From the NCBI GenBank assembly GCA_028289455.1, contig JANQPN010000006.1, positions 62,001 through 126,000 of the forward strand: a stretch of 64,000 nt of DNA, read 5' to 3'. A program made the position numbers and the translations under genes. Under the pieces are notes generated by a model. That model was given only the letters and a program-made list of their open reading frames with translations. It made no database searches and was not told the DNA's origin. Positions 10,161-18,837 of the stretch are shown here, in pieces. Each line of letters starts with the position of its first letter. Positions within the stretch are counted from its first letter, which is position 1. This DNA is from Wenzhouxiangellaceae bacterium. GTDB lineage: Bacteria; Pseudomonadota; Gammaproteobacteria; Xanthomonadales; Wenzhouxiangellaceae.

Positions 10161-10582
10161 GGCTCTATCCTATTTATTATTTTTTCAACACCAACCCCCA
10201 GAGGTGGTCCGCGTAAACATTGGTGTTGATACTCACTGATTGGTTAGTTCAGCTGCTGGCACGCAGAGTATCTAAAGATCGTACATTAATTGGGCTAATA
10301 AGACCAGTAAAACACGCCTATTTGGATGATTCAAAAGGCAAAAGTGACTGTTGAGAATAGTTGCGGATTTTGTGGGCAACATGAATATGCTGTTCGGTAA
10401 TGTTTTATCGTTTAAGAAGCATGCTGAATTTTCAACTAAGCCTGAGGAGTTTGTTGGATTATGGTCATTAATTTAATAGTTTAAACCTTTCATTACCTTA
10501 AAATGGTTTTGCAACCCTGAGAGAAAATGCAATCAATGTAGCACTAATCAGATATGTATCTGTTAGGACACTAAGGTGAAAC
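10161..10582. other. Divergent intergenic region
   Basis: 422 AT-rich bases between the divergent repeat-protein and subtilase genes. Besides the inverted repeat near 10186-10228, I see no ORF and no convincing pair of promoter hexamers, although AT-rich stretches suitable for promoters are present. A weak ribosome-binding stretch (AAGGTGAA) precedes the ATG at 10583. Confidence 0.5.
10186..10228 (-). promoter_or_regulatory. Inverted repeat in the leader of the giant repeat protein
   Basis: Perfect 9-base arms CAACACCAA (10186-10194) and TTGGTGTTG (10220-10228) enclose a G/C-rich loop of 25 bases, ending 25 bases before the ATG at 10160. Read on the minus strand the hairpin is followed by an A-rich stretch, then GGATAG and the start codon. 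There is no U tract, so it is not an ordinary terminator; a leader or operator structure is possible. Confidence 0.45.
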
Positions 10583-12982
10583 ATGTTGATTTCGGTTGTT
10601 AATCAATGTCGATCTATTCCGGATGAACAAGTGGTCAATGCGATCCGTGCAATAAACCGGCAACTAGCAGAAGATTTTTACTCGTTCTGGAGCAGGTATG
10701 GACGGTTACGTTTTGATGGAACAGCGATTTCTCAAAAACCCCTTGACAACCTAACTCAGGACATGCGGGGTGATGCAATCATATACCTATGGGATAGTTA
10801 TGATTCAGATGATCCCTTTGGCTATCATGACCTGCATCATAGCGGTATTCCTTTTGGTTTTGTTTTTTTGGAATTGTCTGAAGCATTAGGCGAACCATGG
10901 ACTGTTACGCTTTCACATGAAGCTATTGAACTACTGATGGATCCAGAGGTTAACTTGCTGGTAAAAGGCCCTCATCCTGACCCCTATGAAGATGGCCGCG
11001 AAGTTTTTCATTGGTTCGAAATGTGTGATGCAGTTCAGGATGAAACCTATAAGATAGATGGAATTGAAGTATCCAATTTCTTATTGCCACTGTATTTCAC
11101 ACTGCATGAGGAAGATGGTAAGCGTAATGATTTTCTTGGTACGCTTAATTGTGAAGGGCGAACCATTACTTCATTTGGTGTCAATCCAGGTGGATATGCA
11201 GGCTTTTATGACCCCTTGATCAACGATCATGATATCTATACACCGGATAAGCGTTCGAGAGATAGGCAAGCGCTCAAAAGCAATGTAAAAGCATTACGAC
11301 GTGCTATTCGGTATCAGGAATCATGCGTAGCGAGAAGACACCATGATCAGATACGGCCACATCAACTTTCAGTTGATACTACAAAAGATATTAAGCCATT
11401 GCGTTGTGAATCAATTGTTGTTGAACTGGCTGTGCCTAAGAATGTACGTGCGCTGAATGAAATATTGCAAAATATTATTGCTGAGCGCTTAACTGGGAAG
11501 TGGACAGTAAACCGTTTCATAGCTGGAGATACCGATCTGGAACTTGTTTGCCGAGATCGACAAGTCACACCAGCTGAGGCATGGGACATTTGTCATGAAC
11601 TTGTGCGTGACCCCAAAGTACGAATGGCAGAGCCATTTTTTGAATTCGAAGAGCCTGGAATGACTGTTGAAAGCAATGATGTTGCTGTTATTCGAGCGTT
11701 TGGTGGCCGTGATGACCCTTTTAAGGATGGCGAAAAAGATAAAGAATGGGCATTAAAAAACCTTGGTATTGATCAAGTATTTAAACTCGACTGGAATGGC
11801 CGTACGCCTGGGGAGGGTATTGTAATTGGTCATCCAGATACCGGCTTTACAACAGACCCTGAAATCATTAATCGCCTGGACATTGCCAATGGCTTCGATT
11901 TCGTGGATAACGATAATCTGGCAAAAGATCTGATGAATGGCGGTAATGAGGGGCATGGTACCGCAACAGGTAGCGTGTTGGTTAGTGAGCGGAGGCAAGC
12001 AGATGACCCTGATAATCAGATATCAGGTGCAGCTCCTGGTGCTGTCCTGGTTCCATTGAGGGTCAATAAGCGAGTAATACTACTTAGCATGCGAAATCTC
12101 GCGAAGGCATTTGCATATGCTATAAACAAAGGATGCCATATTATTTCACTTAGCATGGGCGGTTTACATTTGCCGTTTAAGCTAAAACGTTTAATTCAGG
12201 AAGCAGTTGATAAGGGAATTATCGTGGTATGCGCAGCCGGTAACCGGGTAAAATTTGTAGTATCCCCTGCTTTTGATGCTAATACCATAGCCGTAGCCGG
12301 TTCAAATATTAACGATAAACCATGGAGAGGTACATCACGTGGTGAGCAGGTGGATATTTCCGCACCCGGGGAAAATGTCTGGCGGTCTATGCCGTTGAAG
12401 GTTGCAGATAATTTGGTTTGGCAAGCAGGTGTCGGTAGTGGGACATCGTACGCTACTGCATTGACTGCAGGAGTAGCTGCATTGTGGCTGTCATTTCATG
12501 GTCGGGATAATTTGGTTGATAAGTATGGTGAAGAAAATCTGGTAGCAGTATTTCGTTATATGCTGCAACAAACCAGTAGAACACCTCCAGACTGGAATAA
12601 CCGTCGCTATGGGCCTGGCATAGTTAATGCTTATGCTTTGCTGAACACGCCCTTGCCAGACCATTTGCCATTTACAGCAGAGGAAGATTCTTTGATTCAT
12701 GACACTGCATCAACGATGCGCAGAGCCATTCCTGGGGCGAACGCTGACAAGTTTTTATCTATGACATCGCAATCAAAAGGTGTGTCTAAAGCCGATAGTT
12801 TTCTTCATATCCAGGAGTTATTAGCGATCGCCGGTACAGACATGGCTTTACATGACGCGTTAGATTCAGGGAAAAGTAGCGTCAGGGCTACTCAAGTAAG
12901 TAAAGCCAAGCTATCAAGCTTGTTGAATAATATGCAAATTTCAAAGTCTTTGCGGTCAGTTATTTCAATCAGCAGTCCATAA
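10583..12982 (+). CDS. Subtilisin-like (S8) serine protease with N-terminal HExxE domain
   Basis: A 799-residue protein without a signal peptide. The S8 triad is clear: Asp419 in GHPDTGF, His458 in GHGTATGS, Ser622 in GSGTSYATA. Residues 40-200 form a separate domain with SHEAIE (His112, Glu113, Glu116) and a later EMCD (Glu146-Asp149), then VSNFLLPLYF; this resembles a family of bacterial proteins with SHE..E and E.CD motifs that could bind a metal, but I cannot name it with certainty. Residues 280-370 may be a propeptide-like region. The last 120 residues show no known fold. The gene is AT-rich relative to its neighbours and is followed after 46 bases by a membrane-anchored lipoprotein gene in the same direction. 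Probably cytosolic or exported by a non-Sec route. Confidence 0.85.
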   Translation: MLISVVNQCRSIPDEQVVNAIRAINRQLAEDFYSFWSRYGRLRFDGTAISQKPLDNLTQDMRGDAIIYLWDSYDSDDPFGYHDLHHSGIPFGFVFLELSEALGEPWTVTLSHEAIELLMDPEVNLLVKGPHPDPYEDGREVFHWFEMCDAVQDETYKIDGIEVSNFLLPLYFTLHEEDGKRNDFLGTLNCEGRTITSFGVNPGGYAGFYDPLINDHDIYTPDKRSRDRQALKSNVKALRRAIRYQESCVARRHHDQIRPHQLSVDTTKDIKPLRCESIVVELAVPKNVRALNEILQNIIAERLTGKWTVNRFIAGDTDLELVCRDRQVTPAEAWDICHELVRDPKVRMAEPFFEFEEPGMTVESNDVAVIRAFGGRDDPFKDGEKDKEWALKNLGIDQVFKLDWNGRTPGEGIVIGHPDTGFTTDPEIINRLDIANGFDFVDNDNLAKDLMNGGNEGHGTATGSVLVSERRQADDPDNQISGAAPGAVLVPLRVNKRVILLSMRNLAKAFAYAINKGCHIISLSMGGLHLPFKLKRLIQEAVDKGIIVVCAAGNRVKFVVSPAFDANTIAVAGSNINDKPWRGTSRGEQVDISAPGENVWRSMPLKVADNLVWQAGVGSGTSYATALTAGVAALWLSFHGRDNLVDKYGEENLVAVFRYMLQQTSRTPPDWNNRRYGPGIVNAYALLNTPLPDHLPFTAEEDSLIHDTASTMRRAIPGANADKFLSMTSQSKGVSKADSFLHIQELLAIAGTDMALHDALDSGKSSVRATQVSKAKLSSLLNNMQISKSLRSVISISSP

Positions 12983-13028
12983 ATTTTTAAATATCACATA
13001 GCAATATAAACCTTGAGAAGGTTACAAA

Positions 13029-13808
13029 ATGAAAGTAATCATATCAGTTATTTTGTGGTTATCAGCTGCTATTGGATTAATGTTTTTGGTTGCTTGTAGC
13101 AACGATTTTTCTCATGAGGATACAGCAGCTGAGTCAACCGTGCATTCACAAGCGCCTGTATCATCTGATTCTGGAGATAGTGACCCAGCACCTGCAGAGT
13201 ACACATTTGGGTCGTCTTTGCCATCGTCAGTACCAGTGCCTCCAATTAGCGACTCAGTAGGTCGTTGGGGGCACCAATGGTTTATTGATGTTGACAATAT
13301 TTTAAATAGTTTACCAATGGCTAATATTGCTTTTAATACGCCAGAGAAGATGCGAGTAAATGAATCACATATTATCCAACTTGTGCTTGGCTTGGAAAAT
13401 TCTCACGCAGAGCTTCAACAGTTAATAGATGCTGCCGATTCAATTGATAATGATAAAATAAAAGTATCCACACGAATGCAGGCACGGCTGACTGGTGCTA
13501 ATTTTTCTATTACGGCCATTAATCCTGAAGTGCAGGGTATCTCTTCAGTCAATGTTACAGAGTGGAATTGGGAAGTTAAGCCAATTAGCGAAGGTGATCA
13601 TGATCTGCATCTGACTATGTCAGTCATACTAAGAGTTGAGGGCTCAGATACCCCACATACTATCAGAACTTTCAGCAAGCTTATAAAAGTCGAAGTGCAT
13701 TGGCAACAATGGCTGGGGAAGTTTATCTATGAGAACTTGCAATGGTTATGGGCCATTTTGGTAGTGCCATTGGCAGGGTGGGTATGGAGGAAAAAACTTG
13801 CACCTTAG
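13029..13808 (+). CDS. Unknown lipoprotein with C-terminal transmembrane anchor
   Basis: A 259-residue protein. An N-terminal hydrophobic stretch ends in a lipobox (LVAC, about residue 23), followed by a Ser/Asp/Pro-rich linker (30-75). Residues 100-225 form a probable beta-sandwich with the pattern F.I....P..Q....TEW.W.V.P...G...L.L, which I recall from C-terminal regions of various bacterial membrane proteins but cannot name. The protein ends with a transmembrane helix about 240-255 (WLWAILVVPLAGWVW) and RKK, which gives two membrane anchors. It lies 46 bases after the subtilase, with AGAAGG before its ATG, so the two are probably co-transcribed. Function unknown; a membrane partner or substrate of the protease is one inference. 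Confidence 0.75.
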   Translation: MKVIISVILWLSAAIGLMFLVACSNDFSHEDTAAESTVHSQAPVSSDSGDSDPAPAEYTFGSSLPSSVPVPPISDSVGRWGHQWFIDVDNILNSLPMANIAFNTPEKMRVNESHIIQLVLGLENSHAELQQLIDAADSIDNDKIKVSTRMQARLTGANFSITAINPEVQGISSVNVTEWNWEVKPISEGDHDLHLTMSVILRVEGSDTPHTIRTFSKLIKVEVHWQQWLGKFIYENLQWLWAILVVPLAGWVWRKKLAP

Positions 13809-14014
13809 AATAGAAATGTTGTGGATTGCAGGATTTGCAAAACCCAAGGTTGTATAAATCATCTACCGATGGGTTTGGATGAATGGTTAAGTGTTCCTTC
13901 AAATATAACTAAAAAGTTTATTGTCGGTCGAAGATAGCGGCGCAATCAGAAAAGCACTGGAGGTTTTTTAGCATTACGCGCTATCGCCTTTAAGTTTATT
14001 TACTTGATTAAAAT
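13809..14014. other. AT-rich spacer after the lipoprotein gene
   Basis: No ORF of note. GATAGCG near 13935 and CGCTATC near 13980 are complementary, but the long loop and missing T run do not make a convincing terminator. Compositional change back to the balanced background occurs around here. Confidence 0.35.
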
Positions 14015-14155
14015 CTAGCGATACCAGAACCTGCCGATCCAATGGCTGTTCTGGTGTCTGTCGGTTTGGGCAGTGGTTCCATCAGTGCTGGACAACAGTA
14101 GCTTGAGAGTGTTGGCGCCACTACGAATCAGGGTCTGCTTGAGTTTTTTGTACAT
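14015..14155 (-). CDS. Possible 46-residue protein under a SoxR-type promoter
   Basis: A short minus-strand ORF starts at ATG 14155 (MYKKLKQTL), with GGAG at 14165-14162, six bases upstream, an ideal spacing. It ends at TAG 14017-14015 with a basic, aromatic tail (WIGRFWYR). It is divergent from soxR, and the SoxR box at 14201-14218 sits in the -35/-10 spacer of a promoter pointing toward it. Known SoxR targets are often divergent from soxR. The peptide resembles nothing I know, and it could be a chance ORF or a gene remnant, so this is tentative. Confidence 0.35.
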   Translation of the reverse strand: MYKKLKQTLIRSGANTLKLLLSSTDGTTAQTDRHQNSHWIGRFWYR

Positions 14156-14200
14156 CACCATCTCCATGTTGTTGTTGAGGATGTGCTGAAGAGAGTAATA

Positions 14201-14218
14201 CCTCAACTTAACTTGAGG
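14201..14218 (-). promoter_or_regulatory. SoxR box in a MerR-type promoter
   Basis: CCTCAACTTAACTTGAGG differs by one base from the known SoxR operator CCTCAAGTTAACTTGAGG and remains a near-perfect palindrome. Read leftward, TTGACC (a good -35) is followed after 19 bases by TACTCT (-10-like). The 19-base spacer with the operator inside is typical of SoxR-activated promoters such as soxS. The promoter points away from soxR. soxR starts about 31 bases on the other side, so autoregulation is also likely. Confidence 0.8.
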
Positions 14219-14249
14219 TCAAGCCTGTATTGTTGTTAATATCGCCAAT

Positions 14250-14693
14250 ATGAAAACACTAAGACAGTTAAGTGTTGGGCAGGTGGCCAAACGCAGTGGT
14301 GTAGCGGTTTCGGCGTTGCATTTTTACGAAACCAAGGGGTTGATAAAAAGCTGGCGTAATGCCGGAAATCAACGTCGTTATCCACGGGAGGTATTACGCC
14401 GGGTAGCTGTGATTAAGGTTGCTCAGCGTCTAGGTGTACCGCTGGCCGATATTGCCAACGCATTTCAGGGATTACCGGAAGCACGCACCCCTACAGCGGC
14501 CGATTGGAATAAAATATCCGATATTTGGCGGGCACAGCTTGATCAGCGCATTAACGGATTGATAAAACTGCGCGACCAGCTTGATGGTTGTATCGGCTGC
14601 GGCTGCTTATCGTTGAAGGTATGTCCGTTACGCAACCCGGAAGATAAGCTGGCAGAGCAGGGCACCGGTGCCAGGTTATTGAGCGGCAGTTGA
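14250..14693 (+). CDS. soxR: Redox-sensitive transcriptional activator SoxR (MerR family)
   Basis: A 147-residue protein. The MerR winged helix-turn-helix lies at residues 8-75 ([34 protein letters not shown]). The [2Fe-2S] cluster ligands Cys114, Cys117, Cys119 and Cys125 have exactly the C-x2-C-x-C-x5-C spacing of E. coli SoxR. The cluster senses redox-cycling compounds or nitric oxide and activates target promoters by twisting a long spacer. A SoxR box lies directly upstream. No soxS is next to it, as is usual outside enterics. Confidence 0.95.
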   Translation: MKTLRQLSVGQVAKRSGVAVSALHFYETKGLIKSWRNAGNQRRYPREVLRRVAVIKVAQRLGVPLADIANAFQGLPEARTPTAADWNKISDIWRAQLDQRINGLIKLRDQLDGCIGCGCLSLKVCPLRNPEDKLAEQGTGARLLSGS

Positions 14694-14761
14694 CATTCGC
14701 ATGGCCTTGGATCGTAATCATGCGCAGTTACAGTCCGAGATAGTTTCACAGGTGTAGCAGT

Positions 14762-16372
14762 ATGCGGGAACGAGATACATCCTCAGTGACCAACTGGCAA
14801 ATCGATGATCTGTTGTTCCAACCCGGGATACGCCGGCTAAGCCGCCGTGGGCGGGAGATTCGGCTGCCGTCGTTATCTTTTGAAGTGTTGCGTGTTCTGG
14901 TGGAATACGCTCCGGAGCCGGTCAGTATTCAGGCTTTCATTGACAGTGTCTGGCAGGGTGTACTGGTCAGTGATGAAACAGTTACCCAGCGAATAAAACT
15001 GTTGCGTCAATCACTGGGTGATGATGGCCGCAGACCCCGGTATATCCAAGCGGTACGCGGACGTGGTTATCGTCTGATGCCACCGCCGGTTGCCGGTAAA
15101 GAAAGTACCTCTCAGAGTCGCATATGGCTAGCTGGTGCCGGTGTGGTGTTTGTGCTGCTGGGAGTTGCCGGGACGTATTTTTACCGTCAGGATCAACCCA
15201 TAGAGCAACTTAGTAACATCCACGGGTCTACAACAGTTCAAGACTATATTGACCAGGCAAGTGAATATTTAGACCGGCATCAACAGGCCGATAACCAGCT
15301 GGCCATCGATTTATTCCGCCGGGCATTGGCATTACAGCCGGAAAATCAGAAGGCAATGGCAGGATTGAGTATGGCGTTGAGTCAGAGCGTGACCAAGTTT
15401 AATGCTGAACCGTCATTGCTGATTGAAGCACAGAAACTGGCACAGCAGGTTATTAGTGCTGAGCCACATCAATATCCCGGTTGGCTGGCATTGGCTGCCA
15501 GTCTGGACGGGCAGGGGGCACTGATACCCGCCATTCAGACCTATCAAAAGGTACTGGAAATTGCGCCGGAGCATAACGGTGCAAAAGCCAGTCTGGCTTA
15601 CTTACATTTGATTAATGGTGAACTGGTTACCTCACTTAAGCTGAATCTGGAAGTTTTTAACAGCGAGGAGGAATTCCACTATCTGCATCTGCAGATTGCC
15701 CAGGCACTGTATCTGTTGGGGTTTGATCCTGCCGCAGAACCGTGGCTGCAGCGTACCGATGAACTGCAACCCGACAATGTGTTTGCAGCAGAGGCCAGGG
15801 CGCGGTTTTTACTGGTAAACCGGCGTTTTGATGATGCTGAACAAGTTCTGAGTAATGCAATTCAGAGAGGCGTCAGGCGCGCTGAGTTATGGCTGGAGAT
15901 GGGTATGATCGAGCTGCTGCGTGATGATTTGCCGGCAGCGCAGAGGAGTTTTGATCAGGCATTGCGGATTGAACCGCAAAACGGTCAAGCGCAGGCCTGG
16001 CAGCTCAGCCTGGCTGCCTTAACAGGTGAGCTGCAGCAGTCCATGTATCAGCAGAATCTGAATGAGATGCAGGCCACAATCAAGGCCGGCGACACCTGGC
16101 CGAACAGTTACCTGCAGATGGCCAGCCTGCAGGCGGCCTACGGTGATCACGATGCGGCGCTGGAAACCATTCAGCAATTGTATTCTGCAGGGTTTCGTGA
16201 TCACCGGCTGTTGAATCTATGGCCCACGTTTACACCATTGCTTACAGAGCCGCGATTCCAGAATGAACTGGTTCGTATTCAGCAGGAAGTTGTGAGGCAG
16301 CGCGATGCAGTGCTGAGAGCGGCCTGGGTGCCTCGTGAATTACTGTTTGCCCAGCCGGTTCCGGATAGATAA
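14762..16372 (+). CDS. ToxR/CadC-like membrane regulator: winged helix, one TM helix, TPR domain
   Basis: A 536-residue protein. Residues 9-105 are an OmpR/PhoB-type winged helix (F.VL..L.E, VWQGVLVSDETVTQRIKLLRQ, RYIQAVRGRGYRL). Residues about 120-141 are a transmembrane helix followed by a periplasmic region with several tetratricopeptide repeats (A..LF..AL.L.PEN.KA at 180-210, then 240-290, 340-410). This layout is that of one-component transmembrane regulators like CadC, with a protein-binding TPR sensor. The target genes are unknown. It lies 68 bases after soxR in the same direction and could be partly co-transcribed; it faces the converging MarR-GNAT gene. Confidence 0.85.
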   Translation: MRERDTSSVTNWQIDDLLFQPGIRRLSRRGREIRLPSLSFEVLRVLVEYAPEPVSIQAFIDSVWQGVLVSDETVTQRIKLLRQSLGDDGRRPRYIQAVRGRGYRLMPPPVAGKESTSQSRIWLAGAGVVFVLLGVAGTYFYRQDQPIEQLSNIHGSTTVQDYIDQASEYLDRHQQADNQLAIDLFRRALALQPENQKAMAGLSMALSQSVTKFNAEPSLLIEAQKLAQQVISAEPHQYPGWLALAASLDGQGALIPAIQTYQKVLEIAPEHNGAKASLAYLHLINGELVTSLKLNLEVFNSEEEFHYLHLQIAQALYLLGFDPAAEPWLQRTDELQPDNVFAAEARARFLLVNRRFDDAEQVLSNAIQRGVRRAELWLEMGMIELLRDDLPAAQRSFDQALRIEPQNGQAQAWQLSLAALTGELQQSMYQQNLNEMQATIKAGDTWPNSYLQMASLQAAYGDHDAALETIQQLYSAGFRDHRLLNLWPTFTPLLTEPRFQNELVRIQQEVVRQRDAVLRAAWVPRELLFAQPVPDR

Positions 16373-16391
16373 AGTTAAATAGGGGTCGGTG

Positions 16392-16407
16392 TCAGCCTGT
16401 GGGCTGA
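16392..16407. terminator. Short hairpin between converging genes
   Basis: TCAGCC / GGCTGA arms with a 4-base loop overlap the stop codon of the MarR-GNAT gene and lie 20 bases after the TPR regulator. No T run follows, so terminator function is weakly supported. Confidence 0.3.
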
Positions 16408-17357
16408 TACGTCATGTGCAGATCAGCACGCTGGTAGGTTTTTTCACCATTTGCCAGTGCAGGCGCTGATACAAAGCCTGCTGAGTGGTAGAGCGCAACA
16501 GCAGTTTTAAGTTTACGGCTGGTTTCCAGTCGCAGTGTTTTACCTTGCAGGTTATGGAATTTCTCTATGGTGGCGGTCAACAGCTTCCGCCCAATTCCCA
16601 GGCCCTGATAGGGGCTGGTGACTGCCATTTTAGTGATTTCATAGTTGCCGTCACCGTTGTTCAGCAGAGCAGAGGTACCAACTATTTTCCCCTGGTAGCG
16701 TGCAAATAGAACTGCGCCGCCAGGTAGGATAATCTCCTGTTGTGGAGCAGACAGAATTTTTTCGTCCATGGCTTCAACAAAAAAATGCCGCTCCAGCCAT
16801 TCCACATTCAGCTTGTAAAAATCAGATGCCAGTTCCGGGCTGAAATCAATAATTTCTACACTGGACTGCCGGTTGCGATTGACCGCAGCCAGGGTATCGG
16901 CGAACAGATCTCCTTCGTCCAATGCCTGCTCGAAGGCTTGCAGTATTTTAAATACATCATGGCCTGCGCGCTTAAAGTAAGTCCGCGACGTTTCACCGAT
17001 TCCATCCCATACGGGTTTCAATTCGCGCAGCTGTCGCTGTCCCTGCTCTGTCAGGCTCAGCAGGCGGCGGCGGCCGTCTGCCGGATCTGCAGATTCATTG
17101 ATAAGTTCTGCCTGCAGCAGTTGTTTACTGATATGCGTTATTGCAGGATGGCTTAGTCCGACTTCTTCAGCTAATTCGGTAATGCTCAAAGAACCGTGTG
17201 CAGCGATAGAGACCAGAGGAGCAAACCAGCTACCCTGAAAATTAATCCCGCAGTCCTGATAGACCCGGTCAATGGTGGAATACAGCCGGTCAGTCAGGCG
17301 TTTGAGTAACAGCCCCAGCGCCAATTCCTGCAATTGTTTGAGAGAAGGGTTACTCAC
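16392..17357 (-). CDS. MarR family regulator fused to a GNAT acetyltransferase
   Basis: A 321-residue protein. Residues 25-145 are a MarR winged helix (GSLSITELAEEVGLSHPAITHISKQL, then DGRRRLLSLTEQG). Residues about 170-318 are a GNAT domain with the acetyl-CoA loop YQGLGIGRKLL and a terminal LYHSAGF motif. MarR-GNAT fusions are a known architecture; substrate and operator are unknown. It lies 50 bases downstream of the S41 peptidase gene, on the same strand, and could be in its transcript. Confidence 0.9.
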   Translation of the reverse strand: MSNPSLKQLQELALGLLLKRLTDRLYSTIDRVYQDCGINFQGSWFAPLVSIAAHGSLSITELAEEVGLSHPAITHISKQLLQAELINESADPADGRRRLLSLTEQGQRQLRELKPVWDGIGETSRTYFKRAGHDVFKILQAFEQALDEGDLFADTLAAVNRNRQSSVEIIDFSPELASDFYKLNVEWLERHFFVEAMDEKILSAPQQEIILPGGAVLFARYQGKIVGTSALLNNGDGNYEITKMAVTSPYQGLGIGRKLLTATIEKFHNLQGKTLRLETSRKLKTAVALYHSAGFVSAPALANGEKTYQRADLHMTYQPTG

Positions 17358-17407
17358 TGATCAGTTTATCTACTTAGTCAGGTTTGATTGTACGGGAAAC
17401 CGATTAA

Positions 17408-18721
17408 TTATTGCTTTGGCCAGGGCCGTGTAAGCCCGAAAACCCAGTTTTCCGTCAAGCCATTGATTTGTCCATTATCATCTCGCTGAAAAGTCAGCCT
17501 GAATCCATTTATGCCTTTCAGTATAAACCGGTCGTCGGCAATGGCCAGCATAACCTGCGGTGGCCGGTTGCTGCGCACATAGAATAACTGCCCGTCGATC
17601 AGTTGAATTGTGCGCTGTCCCGAGAATTGCCCGGTGTATTGACGGGCCTCACCGTCGGTTAATATGCGCCGGTTCTGACGTGCTTCTATCGCCCAGTCCA
17701 GTTCACGCTTATGCTGCTGTTCTTCAGTGATATTGGCCAACTTGGCCAAGGCATCGTCAATGGCCCAGTCCAGGGCATCATTGGCCGGAACTTCAACATC
17801 CGGCTTAACGCCGGTGCCTTCCCAGTTGGTGCCGGTGATCGGATTAATGGCTTTGCCGGTGGAAATAAAAGCGCTGTATCCATGCATGATCGGAAATACT
17901 CCTCCAGGGTTGGCCGCGCCGGCTGTGGTCTGACCCACCAGTGTGGCGCGTTCGCGGGTTTTCAGGTTATAAGCGAATTCTTCAGCGGCAGATCCGGTGC
18001 GTCCGCTGATCAGTACGTATATCGGTGTTTCGGTGAAGCGCCGGCCGTCAACATTCGCATAGGTCCAGTACTGCTGGGTTTCATCTGTGGGGCGATAGTA
18101 CAAAGCATTCAAATAAGTTTCCGGAGGAAACAGGTAGCTGCTGAGCAGCTGTACCATATTCGGATCGCCACCGCCGTTCTGACGCAGGTCAATAATGACT
18201 GCATCGCTGGATGCCAGAAAATTCATAGCGGATATGCCCGCCTGTGCAGCTTCAGAAATATTTGCGTCGCTGAACTGGGACAACTTCAGGTAGCCGAGAT
18301 TACCCTCCATTATGCGCAATTCCTGAAACCCGTAATTCTGTCTGCGCAATGCGGCCAACTGGGCAGAAAACCTGGCCTGACGCTGTGCCTCTGACTCCTG
18401 ATTTGATGGAGCCTGCTGTGCCGGATTTTGCCAGCTGACACTGAAATGGCCATCGTATTGTCTTAAAAAATCTGTCAAAAGGGCAGCCAATGCTTCCGGT
18501 GACCGGGCATTGCGGAATTCAACCTTGTTGCTGCTGGTATTGAGGTCAGCTGAAATCGAATTGGCTAAATCTATCTCAACATAATTATCAACGATGGTTT
18601 CACCCAGTCGATCAAGCAGTTGCTCCAGCTGATCATTGGATATCGGTTGTGCATGAGTAATGACTGCGGGAAGACAGAGAGCCAGGAGCACTGCGAAATG
18701 GCTGATTAGCGGTTTGAACAT
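17408..18721 (-). CDS. Secreted S41 family (C-terminal processing / IRBP-type) peptidase
   Basis: A 437-residue protein with a signal peptide (cut after THAQ, residue 25). The peptidase core runs from about 135 to 320: the strand pair LGYLKLSQF, IIDLRQNGGG and the nucleophile Ser244 in SGRTGSAAEEF. A PDZ domain is not apparent, as in the interphotoreceptor-retinoid-binding-protein-like branch of S41. The last 90 residues form a beta-rich tail with a GQF.G.RTI..IDGQLFY pattern found in serine hydrolase-like proteins. Acts in the periplasm or outside. Preceded by about 116 bases of spacer and followed by the MarR-GNAT gene. Confidence 0.88.
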   Translation of the reverse strand: MFKPLISHFAVLLALCLPAVITHAQPISNDQLEQLLDRLGETIVDNYVEIDLANSISADLNTSSNKVEFRNARSPEALAALLTDFLRQYDGHFSVSWQNPAQQAPSNQESEAQRQARFSAQLAALRRQNYGFQELRIMEGNLGYLKLSQFSDANISEAAQAGISAMNFLASSDAVIIDLRQNGGGDPNMVQLLSSYLFPPETYLNALYYRPTDETQQYWTYANVDGRRFTETPIYVLISGRTGSAAEEFAYNLKTRERATLVGQTTAGAANPGGVFPIMHGYSAFISTGKAINPITGTNWEGTGVKPDVEVPANDALDWAIDDALAKLANITEEQQHKRELDWAIEARQNRRILTDGEARQYTGQFSGQRTIQLIDGQLFYVRSNRPPQVMLAIADDRFILKGINGFRLTFQRDDNGQINGLTENWVFGLTRPWPKQ

Positions 18722-18837
18722 GTAATTACCTGTATACTTACGTAAATGTTAACGAAATTATTATTTAGATGCACGTTTGCGGCAAATGGTCGCATTCAAT
18801 GATGAAAAGTTTTGCTGTGGAATGAGCCAGGCTGTAA

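Noticed and set aside
17711..18394. Plus-strand 227-codon ORF
   Set aside because: Antisense to the S41 peptidase core.
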